From assembly GCA_021772235.1 (NCBI GenBank), contig JAJFMI010000128.1, forward strand, positions 1 to 7,912: a stretch of DNA of 7,912 nt, in the 5' to 3' direction. This DNA is from Chlamydiota bacterium. Its GTDB lineage: Bacteria > Chlamydiota > Chlamydiia > Chlamydiales > JAJFMI01. Shown one piece after another: positions 1 through 5,634 of the stretch (its first letter is position 1; each line of letters starts with the position of its first letter). Made by a program: the position numbers and the translations under genes. Under the pieces are notes generated by a model. It was not told the DNA's origin, ran no database searches, and saw only the letters and a list, made by a program, of their open reading frames with translations.

Positions 1-369
1 CTTTACTGCGTAAAAGAATTAAAACAGCTGATTCCAGCAGTAAATCTACAAGAATTTCCCTCTTCTGATACTGCAAGCGCTGCATCATTGGTATTCAGAG
101 AAGCGTGGAATGGAGATGCGGTAGCAAGAGAGATTGTGCACAATGCCGCTAAAGAACTCGCAAAACTCTTGTCTACTCAAATCAAGATTTCTCACCTATC
201 AAACTGTGAAGTCCATCTTTGGGGTGGGATCTTCAAAAGTGCATACGCAGATGAATTTCTGCAGCTAATCTTACAAAACATTGAAACCCACAACCTCAAC
301 TTTATCAACTACTCTGACCGCATTCCAGCAACATTATACCTTTTAAAAATCCGTAACGAAACCTATTGA
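1..369 (+). CDS. C-terminal part of a BadF/GlcNAc-kinase-type sugar kinase (5' truncated by window edge)
   Basis: The frame is open from the first base and ends in TGA at 367-369, giving 122 C-terminal residues; the true start lies outside the window. The segment VHLWGGIFKSAY followed by an amphipathic helix and a short final strand resembles the last part of the ASKHA fold in BadF/BadG ATPases and N-acetylglucosamine kinases, where a G-G-hydrophobic-F/S stretch lies near the nucleotide. Such kinases phosphorylate GlcNAc or MurNAc in the cytoplasm. The phosphate-binding and sugar-binding motifs would lie upstream, so substrate cannot be judged. The stop overlaps the start of the next gene (TTGA), which encodes a MurQ/GKRP-type protein, so the pair is probably translationally coupled and works on the same amino sugar. 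An alternative is another ASKHA ATPase such as a 2-hydroxyacyl-CoA dehydratase activator, but the neighbour favours a sugar kinase. Confidence 0.6.
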   Translation, partial: LYCVKELKQLIPAVNLQEFPSSDTASAASLVFREAWNGDAVAREIVHNAAKELAKLLSTQIKISHLSNCEVHLWGGIFKSAYADEFLQLILQNIETHNLNFINYSDRIPATLYLLKIRNETY

Positions 370-2216
370 AAACCCTAATTCTATTCATTATGGCTATTTG
401 CTCAATTACTAACGCCCATTCAACTGAATGTAAATTCTCGCAACTCCCCCCAGGATTTCTTCCGTATGAAGAGTTTATACATAAGTACAACTTTGCAGCC
501 ACATCTACAGAACAAATCCACCCTATTACCAAATCTCTTAGCCAAACAATGCATCGAAGCCTTCCCGAAGGACTCAAACAATTGTTAGATGTAGACGCTG
601 GTGTAGTTGCTGGCTTGCAAGAATTTTTTCCCACAATAGACAATTTGGCCCCAATTATCGCAAAGAAAATCAAAGATGGAGGAAGAGTATTTCTTGTGGG
701 TTCTGGCTCAAGTGGTCGTGTAGCGTTGGACCTTGCTGCAAAATGCTGCTTAGCATTCCCCACATATGGCAAAAACATTCTAGGAGTTATTGCAGGAGGA
801 GACTCTGCCTTTGTTAGAGCAAAAGAAGGGTTTGAAGATTCTGCAGTCGAAGGAGAGAAAGCATTAAGCGACTATCAGCTATGCTCTAAAGATACGGTCA
901 TTTTAATTTCCGCAAGCGGCTCTGCATCCTACAATGTAGGTTGTGGACACGCTTCCAAAAACGCAGGCGCCTCAGTACATTATTTTTATAACAGTAAGCT
1001 GGTGCCTGAAAGAACCCAGCAACTCTTCAATCGTGGTGTAAATCCCCTTTGTGTTGACATTGGCCCCCAGGGAATTAGTGGATCTACACGTTTACAAGCG
1101 GCAACACTTGCGGAAGCCTGTCTAGGAGCATTATTAACAAGCACACTTTACAACTGTAAGAATGATCCTGACACTGCAAAAAGCTATCCAAAACAATTAG
1201 CAAAAAAGATGGAGCAAGGGCACTCTCTTATCCTGGACAAACTCGAGACAATTGCACAATTTGTCCAAAAGGAAAAAAGCGTTTTTTCAGATCCAAATGC
1301 AAACTTTCGTAAGCTTAGCGACCTCTATCAACAAGGATATGTTACATTCATCGCCTCTAAAAATTCCATACGTGAAGTGCTCATCGACGCAACAGAGACA
1401 TCTCCTACTTTTTCTACGAACCCAATACGCCGAGAAGATGATCAAGCAAATACAAAAAAAGCCGAATTTCGCGCTTATCTAGAGGATGCAGAAGATAACC
1501 AACAAGCCTGGCAAACACTGCTAGGAAGAAACATTAACGAGCAAGATCTTGACGATGTAAACACCTTTCTCTTAGCGACAGAGGCCCAAGGAAATTATTC
1601 TTATAATAATCGTCCGAAAGGCCAAGGCAACTTCTCAATAGGCGTGAGTAAGCTAAAAAAAGAAGAGCATCTCCCCACAGAAATGTTACAGCAACTCAAA
1701 GAATCGCAAACCCAGGGCGGGCAAGTGGGACTTATTCTAATTTGTAAAGGCAAAATCCCAGAAAGTTATTGGGAAGAGTTGCAATTTGTGCAAAACTCCC
1801 TTTTGGTCATACAAGACATACCAAATGATCCAATAGGAATAATCGATACCATTATCCTAAAGCAAATACTCAACCTCATTTCCAACGGATCTATGGTGCT
1901 TGAGAATAAAGTTCACGGCAACAAAATGATTGACGTTCGAGCAGCAAATGAGAAACTAAAATTCCGTTGCATCACGCTAATAAAAACCATTCTAAGTGAG
2001 TGCTTGCCTGATTTACAAATAAGCGATGAGCAACTTTACTACTACGTAGCGCACGTAGCAGCAAAGAAAAACGAGAATGAACAACAAGGCAGCTATACAC
2101 CCTCTTTGGTAAAAATTGTCTTGGCACTCATTGCACTAAATAAGAGCCCTGAAGACTTTCAAGAGGCAGTAGATAAACTGATAGAAGAAAAAGAAAGCAT
2201 CAACTGGCTCTTATGA
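366..2216 (+). CDS. Double-SIS-domain protein of the MurQ / glucokinase regulatory protein (GKRP) family
   Basis: 616 residues, about twice MurQ (~300) and close to vertebrate GKRP (~625). SIS domain 1, about 75-265, has a phosphosugar loop VGSGSSGR (111-118), IAGGD (142-146), EGFEDS (154-159), SASGSAS (182-188) and GISGSTRLQAATLAEA (236-251). SIS domain 2, about 320-545, ends in VHGNKMIDVRAANEKL (516-531), which matches the GNLMVDV-x-TN-KL signature of MurQ. MurQ cleaves MurNAc-6-phosphate to GlcNAc-6-phosphate and lactate; GKRP binds sugar phosphates and inhibits glucokinase. By eye, E. coli MurQ catalytic Glu83 aligns with Lys126, while Glu114 is kept as Glu157, so etherase activity is doubtful. 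The start is ambiguous: TTG at 366 (overlaps the kinase stop) gives a signal-like N terminus with a TNA/HS cleavage-like site; ATG at 390 would remove most of it. Neither start has a good Shine-Dalgarno, consistent with coupling. The 3' end overlaps the opposite-strand pentapeptide gene by 6 bases. Confidence 0.85.
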   Translation: MKTLILFIMAICSITNAHSTECKFSQLPPGFLPYEEFIHKYNFAATSTEQIHPITKSLSQTMHRSLPEGLKQLLDVDAGVVAGLQEFFPTIDNLAPIIAKKIKDGGRVFLVGSGSSGRVALDLAAKCCLAFPTYGKNILGVIAGGDSAFVRAKEGFEDSAVEGEKALSDYQLCSKDTVILISASGSASYNVGCGHASKNAGASVHYFYNSKLVPERTQQLFNRGVNPLCVDIGPQGISGSTRLQAATLAEACLGALLTSTLYNCKNDPDTAKSYPKQLAKKMEQGHSLILDKLETIAQFVQKEKSVFSDPNANFRKLSDLYQQGYVTFIASKNSIREVLIDATETSPTFSTNPIRREDDQANTKKAEFRAYLEDAEDNQQAWQTLLGRNINEQDLDDVNTFLLATEAQGNYSYNNRPKGQGNFSIGVSKLKKEEHLPTEMLQQLKESQTQGGQVGLILICKGKIPESYWEELQFVQNSLLVIQDIPNDPIGIIDTIILKQILNLISNGSMVLENKVHGNKMIDVRAANEKLKFRCITLIKTILSECLPDLQISDEQLYYYVAHVAAKKNENEQQGSYTPSLVKIVLALIALNKSPEDFQEAVDKLIEEKESINWLL

Positions 2217-2783
2217 TATTTGAATGTCGAAAAACTCTAAAAGAGCAAGGACATCAGGTTTGGAAAAGCGCGTCTTTTTTAACTTATTGACCTGAGGGTT
2301 GATCGCGTAATTCTGTGCATCACGAAAGTCGGCCATAGATAAATCCGAATGATGAAAGACACTTCCTTCCAAGTCACATTCTCGAAAATCGCAGCTTACC
2401 AAATGCGTGTCGTTAAAAAAGCACTCTTTGACTTTACTACCGAAAAAACTTGTTTGCTTCATCTTCCTATCGGAAAAATTGCAGCCTCTTAGAATACACT
2501 TATTAAATTCTGGAGAGAAAAAGCTCTGATCACACTTGTGAAACTCTCCCCCAATAACCTTGCACTCATCAAAACAGACATTTTGCAAACGGCAGCCATC
2601 CAACTTTACCAAATGCAAATTGCAGCCTTTGAAAACACAATCCGAAAACTTCACATTCCAAAATTGTGTCTCCATCAATTCACAACGTTCAAACAGACAA
2701 TTTGAGAAACTCCCTTCAGAAAAGAAGTTCTTCTCAAATTTTTGGCTTTTAAACTGTTTCCCTTCTTGAGAGTGATTACTCAT
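2211..2783 (-). CDS. Pentapeptide-repeat protein, cysteine-rich
   Basis: 190 residues built of five-residue steps with central Phe or Leu, for example around F26, F31, L36, F46, F51, L56, L61, L66 and F71, and again at about 95-155. Many repeats read [F/L]-x-x-C, giving an unusual cysteine ladder. Such repeats form a right-handed quadrilateral beta-helix. The tract is interrupted near 85-92. The C terminus, NYAINPQVNKLKKTRFS (158-174) then a short helix ending FDIQI, matches a cap found in many standalone pentapeptide proteins, some related to Qnr. There is no signal peptide, so it should be cytoplasmic. Function is unknown: some relatives mimic DNA and protect gyrase, most are uncharacterised, so a resistance role should not be assumed. 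ATG is the first start; the upstream Shine-Dalgarno is weak. It lies downstream of the sirtuin-like gene on the same strand, and its ATG overlaps the stop of a short upstream frame (ATGA). Confidence 0.85.
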   Translation of the reverse strand: MSNHSQEGKQFKSQKFEKNFFSEGSFSNCLFERCELMETQFWNVKFSDCVFKGCNLHLVKLDGCRLQNVCFDECKVIGGEFHKCDQSFFSPEFNKCILRGCNFSDRKMKQTSFFGSKVKECFFNDTHLVSCDFRECDLEGSVFHHSDLSMADFRDAQNYAINPQVNKLKKTRFSKPDVLALLEFFDIQIS

Positions 2784-3002
2784 ATTATTTCTCTGCTAGA
2801 ATTTTCATTTAAATAAGCATAATGCTTTATAGGAGCATTGCCTGCTTCAACAGCCTCTTGCAAAAGAAGCAAACACACTTTCTGAAAGTTTACATCAGCA
2901 TAACGTTTAAATACTAAGATCAGTTAATTTTTTGTTGCCATCACAATTTGGGACTATACACCCAGATGTTGAAAGGCTCTTTCCATAAGAGTGCTTGCTC
3001 AT
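2780..3002 (-). pseudogene. Possible small decayed gene between the sirtuin-like and pentapeptide genes
   Basis: Two short frames on the minus strand tile this interval. The first begins with ATG at 3000-3002, two bases after the sirtuin-like stop, and runs 31 codons (MSKHSYGKSLSTSG...) to TAA at 2907-2909. The second, in the +1 frame relative to it, is open from 2923 to TGA at 2780-2782 (47 codons, including FKRYADVNFQKVC and LLLLQEAVEAGNAPIKHY). Its TGA overlaps the pentapeptide ATG as ATGA. The second frame has no ATG and no clear ribosome-binding site, but its composition looks protein-like. A single frameshift in the 17-base overlap would join them into a protein of about 75 residues that fits the operon with almost no spacing. 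I recognise no family. It may equally be chance open sequence in a 221-base spacer. Confidence 0.25.
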
Positions 3003-3004
3003 TT

Positions 3005-4042
3005 TTACTCTGCATTAACAGATGAAATAATCGCATTTTGAATGTTGGGAAGAAGCACCTGAAGGTCATCCTGAATCCAAAAATCTTCACCCCCCAAGTA
3101 AGATGGTTCGTGGATGTCGATGGCGATAATTTTACCTTGAGGATTTTGTTCTTTATACCATCCCAAAAAACCTCGATCATCAAAGCTAAGTCCAACGCAA
3201 ACAATATAATCAAATTGAGTAAGACACTCTCCTCCTAAGTTTTCCCTTAGGTGTCTAGGATCGATTCTATAAGGAAAAATGCCGCTAGCTTCATGTAAAC
3301 AATCTAAATTCTCTGTAATGAGACGGATATTTTTATATAAACTGAGGTCTCTTAAGGCAAAATGAGCAGGAGTAGGACTACTATACAGGCATGCACTGTG
3401 AAAGGTTTTGATTCTTTCTGCTAATTCATGGGGCGACTCTATCGCTTTCTCCAATGAAAATACAAACCTCTCTCCACCTTCTAAACCTAGCAAATTATTC
3501 AATTCATTCATTGCAGGAATACCCGATGCTAAAGATAAACCTGCTCCTGTATAAAAAAGCACCTTTTTAGTCTTAATGATGCTTTCTAAAGCTGTTTGAT
3601 TTATTAGCATAGGATGTGCATCCTCAATAATTCTTCTTTCTGTTACAATGTAGGAAAATTCATCGGGATGCCCTTCTTTCTTTGGAACAGAAAACGCGTT
3701 AATTGTCTCCAAATCTGTATCAGCCAATTCATAAGAAAAAATAAGCTGCCCAGAGGCATTCTGGATAAATTTATCTTTTATACGATTCAGAAAACCTCCA
3801 TAAAAGTCAGGCAGTTGACCAAGAAATATTTCAAAATAGACTTCTTCATTCCCACTTACAAAACGAAAATGGCTACTCTTCCCAAAACTCCAACACATAT
3901 CAAGAGTTTTTTCCTCGCGCATAGCAGATAACTCTTGGTCTGAGCAGAACTGAGGGGTTAAGAAATAATTATTTTCTGAAGCATTGGCGATGAATGAACC
4001 AAGGCATGCTAACAGTAAAAACAAACGCCGTAAAACTAGCAT
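3005..4042 (-). CDS. Exported sirtuin-fold (SIR2-like) protein with a unique N-terminal domain
   Basis: 345 residues. Residues 1-21 look like a Sec signal peptide: MLVLRR, a hydrophobic core, then an A-x-A site at ANA (19-21). Residues 22 to about 155 match nothing I know. Residues 157-335 carry SIR2 motifs in order: VLFYTGAGLS (161-170), SGIP (173-176), PTPAHFAL (223-230), TENLDCLHEASG (243-254, compare TQNID-x-LH-x-x-AG), a candidate catalytic His at 264, and VCVGLSFDDRGF (281-292) followed by KIIAID, the late Rossmann strands. Sirtuins use NAD to deacylate lysines; some SIR2 domains are NAD hydrolases. Two departures stand out: the Phe-Arg after GIP is replaced (GIPAMNE), and there is no four-cysteine zinc module. 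Deacylase activity is therefore uncertain, and NADase or ADP-ribose binding is possible. The start has AGGAG (complement of 4047-4051) four bases upstream of ATG. It precedes the pentapeptide gene on the same strand. Confidence 0.8.
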   Translation of the reverse strand: MLVLRRLFLLLACLGSFIANASENNYFLTPQFCSDQELSAMREEKTLDMCWSFGKSSHFRFVSGNEEVYFEIFLGQLPDFYGGFLNRIKDKFIQNASGQLIFSYELADTDLETINAFSVPKKEGHPDEFSYIVTERRIIEDAHPMLINQTALESIIKTKKVLFYTGAGLSLASGIPAMNELNNLLGLEGGERFVFSLEKAIESPHELAERIKTFHSACLYSSPTPAHFALRDLSLYKNIRLITENLDCLHEASGIFPYRIDPRHLRENLGGECLTQFDYIVCVGLSFDDRGFLGWYKEQNPQGKIIAIDIHEPSYLGGEDFWIQDDLQVLLPNIQNAIISSVNAE

Positions 4043-4046
4043 ATTT

Positions 4047-4051
4047 CTCCT
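4047..4051 (-). promoter_or_regulatory. Shine-Dalgarno of the sirtuin-like gene
   Basis: AGGAG on the minus strand, four bases before the ATG at 4040-4042. It supports that start and hence the signal peptide. I could not pick a convincing -35/-10 pair in the remaining ~85 bases up to the repeat at 4137. Confidence 0.6.
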
Positions 4052-4136
4052 GTTTTGGCGTCTGAGATGCGTGCCATTTAAATTTATTGAATCATGGTTT
4101 AATACCTAGAATTTCACATAACTCATTAGTATGCAA

Positions 4137-4291
4137 TATTACTCGGTGCCGCGAACGAGTGATGAGTGGGGATCAGGAGATTTTGAGTTTTGGCGCGAGA
4201 ATTTTTTTCTTGCGGAGCAACGGAAAGCTCTGAGAGAGTTTTTGAAGAGACAAAAGGAAAAAGGCTCGTGCCAAAACGCGAAATTTTCCAT
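4137..4291 (+). repeat. Structured repeat, copy 1 (direct repeat of 5316-5469), downstream of the beta-lactamase
   Basis: About 155 bases, roughly 80% identical to copy 2 by hand alignment and in the same orientation. Arms 4176-4199 and 4265-4289 pair along almost their whole length, and 4223-4243 forms an apical hairpin of about 8 pairs. At the left end ACTCG (4141-4145) pairs with CGAGT (4156-4160). G-U pairs needed in these stems occur in the plus-strand reading and become A-C mismatches in the other, so if it is an RNA, plus is favoured. Its first 13 bases (4137-4149, TATTACTCGGTGC) match the tRNA-Leu terminus at 5477-5489 at 12 of 13 positions. The right end stops 6 bases from the beta-lactamase stop codon. 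Confidence 0.75.
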
Positions 4292-4297
4292 ACTCTC

Positions 4298-5125
4298 TTA
4301 ATCACCTTCTTTAGGTAATATTCCTAAGCAATGAAACGCCTGTCTTACAACCTCTTTTCGCTTGGGCAACTCATCCCAGCTATCAATGTCCAAATTAAAC
4401 GCAAAAACAAACGTTCTTTTATCATCATGACAGATTGTTTCCACCCATCCTACATACCAACCTATAGAGTTGCTAAAGCCTGTCTTTGCATATAGGATCC
4501 AACCATTACCAGATTCTTCTGTCATTATCCTCTTTCCATGTTCAAAGGTCTTTGAGCTTAGGGGAAGGCTTTCTAGTGCTAATGCTCTTAGAAAAATAAT
4601 CTGTTGTTCAGCCGAAGTCTTTAAGGGCCCATCTAGCCAGTAGGTCGAAATATCTTCAGGACAACCAATATACTGATTTCCATACTGCAGTTGGTCAATC
4701 CATAAAGACATGACTTTGTGCCCAAGATCCCGAGTTATTCTCTGGTATGCCCACACTACTGAATACCTGTAAGCGGACTGGAGCGTATGATCTTGATTCC
4801 ACACGTCCAAAAACCTCGCTTCACCATCCCATTCAAATAGTGCTTCAGGTCCCTTCGCATACCCTTTTTCAAGAGCTATTAATGTATGAGGGATTTTAGC
4901 AGTTGATGCAGGTGGAAAAAGAGCATCTAAGCGATGCTTTCCACTTATCCATCTTCTTCCATCTTCAACACAAGCGATGATTAGAGCGGAGCGCTTTGGA
5001 GAAACTCCGACTGAAGTGACAACCTCTGAAATATTTTCTTGGAAATTTAACTCTATTGAAAAAAGCGTTGTGCTCACAAAGGCTATTAAGAAAACAGTGG
5101 TACACCAAGAAAATCTTTGTTTCAT
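4298..5125 (-). CDS. bla: Class D (OXA-type) beta-lactamase, serine active site
   Basis: 275 residues, typical for class D. It hydrolyses the beta-lactam ring of penicillin-type drugs through an acyl-serine, in the periplasm. An N-terminal signal-like helix (MKQRFSWCTTVFLIAFVSTT) has no obvious lipobox. All class D motifs are present: STAK at 74-77 within PPASTAKIPHTLIALE (nucleophile Ser74; Lys77 is the residue carboxylated in this class), SVV at 122-124, YGN at 148-150, WLDGPLKTSAEQQ at 163-175, and KTG at 214-216 followed by GWYVGWVE. No key residue is missing, so an active enzyme is likely; spectrum cannot be predicted, and a penicillin-binding sensor (BlaR-like) is unlikely because there are no transmembrane or protease domains. 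The ATG has GAGGTG (complement of 5131-5136) five bases upstream. The gene stands alone between two direct repeats and next to tRNA-Leu, which suggests acquisition. Confidence 0.93.
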   Translation of the reverse strand: MKQRFSWCTTVFLIAFVSTTLFSIELNFQENISEVVTSVGVSPKRSALIIACVEDGRRWISGKHRLDALFPPASTAKIPHTLIALEKGYAKGPEALFEWDGEARFLDVWNQDHTLQSAYRYSVVWAYQRITRDLGHKVMSLWIDQLQYGNQYIGCPEDISTYWLDGPLKTSAEQQIIFLRALALESLPLSSKTFEHGKRIMTEESGNGWILYAKTGFSNSIGWYVGWVETICHDDKRTFVFAFNLDIDSWDELPKRKEVVRQAFHCLGILPKEGD

Positions 5126-5130
5126 TTATT

Positions 5131-5136
5131 CACCTC
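5131..5136 (-). promoter_or_regulatory. Shine-Dalgarno of the beta-lactamase gene
   Basis: GAGGTG on the minus strand, five bases (AATAA) before the ATG at 5123-5125. It fixes the start and therefore the signal peptide. Confidence 0.7.
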
Positions 5137-5161
5137 GAGGTTAAAAGTTCTTTCCAGCAAA

Positions 5162-5188
5162 CTTTGATATTCTAGTTATCTTTCAAAG
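5162..5188 (-). promoter_or_regulatory. Inverted repeat upstream of the beta-lactamase (possible operator)
   Basis: CTTTGA at 5162-5167 and TCAAAG at 5183-5188 are exact inverted halves, 37 to 63 bases upstream of the bla ATG. On the minus strand this region also holds TAGAAT, identical to the -10 proposed for tRNA-Leu, but no good -35 lies at the right distance. No regulator gene is adjacent. Weak evidence only. The rest of 5189-5315 shows nothing I recognise. Confidence 0.25.
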
Positions 5189-5315
5189 ATGACCTTCGAC
5201 TATCACAGTTTCCTTTGTGCTAGAAAAGTTGGACAGCTGTTGGAGAGAACTGGAAATGTAAAAAGTGACTCGGAAAATTTTTATGATTTCTCTCCTCTAA
5301 GTTACTGATAATAAA

Positions 5316-5469
5316 TATATTCGGAGCCGCAAACGAGTGGTAGCTGGGGATCAGGAGATTTTGTGTTTTAACTCGAGAGTGTTTTTCTTGCGGAGCGAAG
5401 AAAAGCTCCAAAGAGCTTTTCGAGAGACAAAAGGAAAAAAGACTCGCGTTAAAACGCGAAATCTTCCAT
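5316..5469 (+). repeat. Structured repeat, copy 2 (direct repeat of 4137-4291), between tRNA-Leu and the beta-lactamase
   Basis: About 154 bases. Arms 5354-5377 and 5443-5467 pair over ~24 positions with one bulge, one mismatch and two U-G pairs (plus-strand reading). The apical hairpin at 5400-5421 has nine perfect pairs around a CAAA loop. Where copy 1 has GG/CC in the long stem, copy 2 has AA/TT, so pairing is kept despite sequence change; in the apical stem G-U pairs of copy 1 are G-C or A-U here. The left end (from about 5316) resembles the tRNA-Leu terminus with small differences. The right end stops ten bases short of the tRNA 3' end. Confidence 0.75.
5435..5459 (-). terminator. Rho-independent terminator of tRNA-Leu
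   Basis: Read on the minus strand, TCGCGTT pairs with AACGCGA (5444-5459, seven pairs, two-base loop) and is followed after GTC by six T. It begins 21 bases after the tRNA 3' end. It lies inside repeat copy 2, so the repeat, or this part of it, doubles as a terminator. In copy 1 the T run is kept but the stem has a C-A mismatch on this strand. Confidence 0.6.
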
Positions 5470-5479
5470 CCACAGCTAT

Positions 5480-5562
5480 TACTCGGAGCGGGACTTGAAC
5501 CCGCATGACCCAAGGGTCGAGGGATTTTAAGTCCCTTGTGTCTACCATTCCACCATCCGAGC
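5480..5562 (-). tRNA. tRNA-Leu (anticodon UAA)
   Basis: 83 bases folding as a class II tRNA. The acceptor stem GCTCGGA pairs with TCCGAGT (first pair G-U) with discriminator A at 5480. The anticodon stem AGGGA/TCCCT encloses loop CTTAAAA with anticodon TAA (5527-5529), reading UUA and wobble UUG. A long variable arm GACCC-TT-GGGTC is typical of tRNA-Leu. The T arm GCGGG-TTCAAGT-CCCGC is perfect. The 3' CCA is not encoded. It lies between the conserved operon and the beta-lactamase islet, and its 3' terminus is echoed at the left ends of both structured repeats. Confidence 0.96.
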
Positions 5563-5605
5563 AGAAACCACGATGAGTTCATCATTCATCGCGGGTTGAA
5601 AACTT

Positions 5606-5634
5606 ATTCTACTTCAAAACGTAAAGCAAATCAA
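5606..5634 (-). promoter_or_regulatory. Putative sigma-66/70-type promoter for tRNA-Leu
   Basis: On the minus strand TTGATT (complement of 5629-5634), a 17-base spacer and TAGAAT (complement of 5606-5611) match the -35/-10 consensus at 4 and 5 of 6 positions. Initiation would fall about 35 bases before the tRNA. The -35 overlaps the stop codon of the upstream gene. An inverted repeat CGATGA/TCATCG (5571-5591) sits in the short leader. Confidence 0.5.

Noticed and set aside
366..2216. Plain MurNAc-6-phosphate etherase (MurQ)
   Set aside because: The protein is twice the length of MurQ, has two SIS domains and apparently lacks the first catalytic Glu, so the narrower name would overstate what is seen.
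2211..2783. Qnr-type quinolone resistance protein
   Set aside because: Shared repeat fold and C-terminal cap are not enough; the Qnr-specific loops are not evident and the cysteine pattern differs.
2815..2827. Palindrome AAGCATAATGCTT upstream of the pentapeptide gene
   Set aside because: It is 13 bases, AT-rich and lies within possible coding remnant; without a partner regulator or a second copy it is not convincing as an operator.
2968..2992. Short hairpin (CTCTT/AAGAG) after the sirtuin-like gene as a terminator
   Set aside because: The stem is only five pairs with an irregular extension, and the minus strand has no T run after it.
2941..3213. Minus-strand frame of 90 codons overlapping the end of the sirtuin-like gene
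   Set aside because: It lies in another frame of a gene whose SIR2 motifs are clear, and it shows no motif of its own.
4137..5469. Composite transposon or CRISPR array
   Set aside because: There is no transposase, no clear terminal inverted repeats or target duplication, and only two copies far apart, with no regularly spaced short repeats.
5220..5585. Long minus-strand open frame across the tRNA (121 residues)
   Set aside because: It reads through tRNA-Leu and repeat copy 2; the tRNA fold is certain and the translation (GWWNGRHKG...) is the usual artefact of translating a tRNA. A second frame at 5351-5548 is the same artefact.
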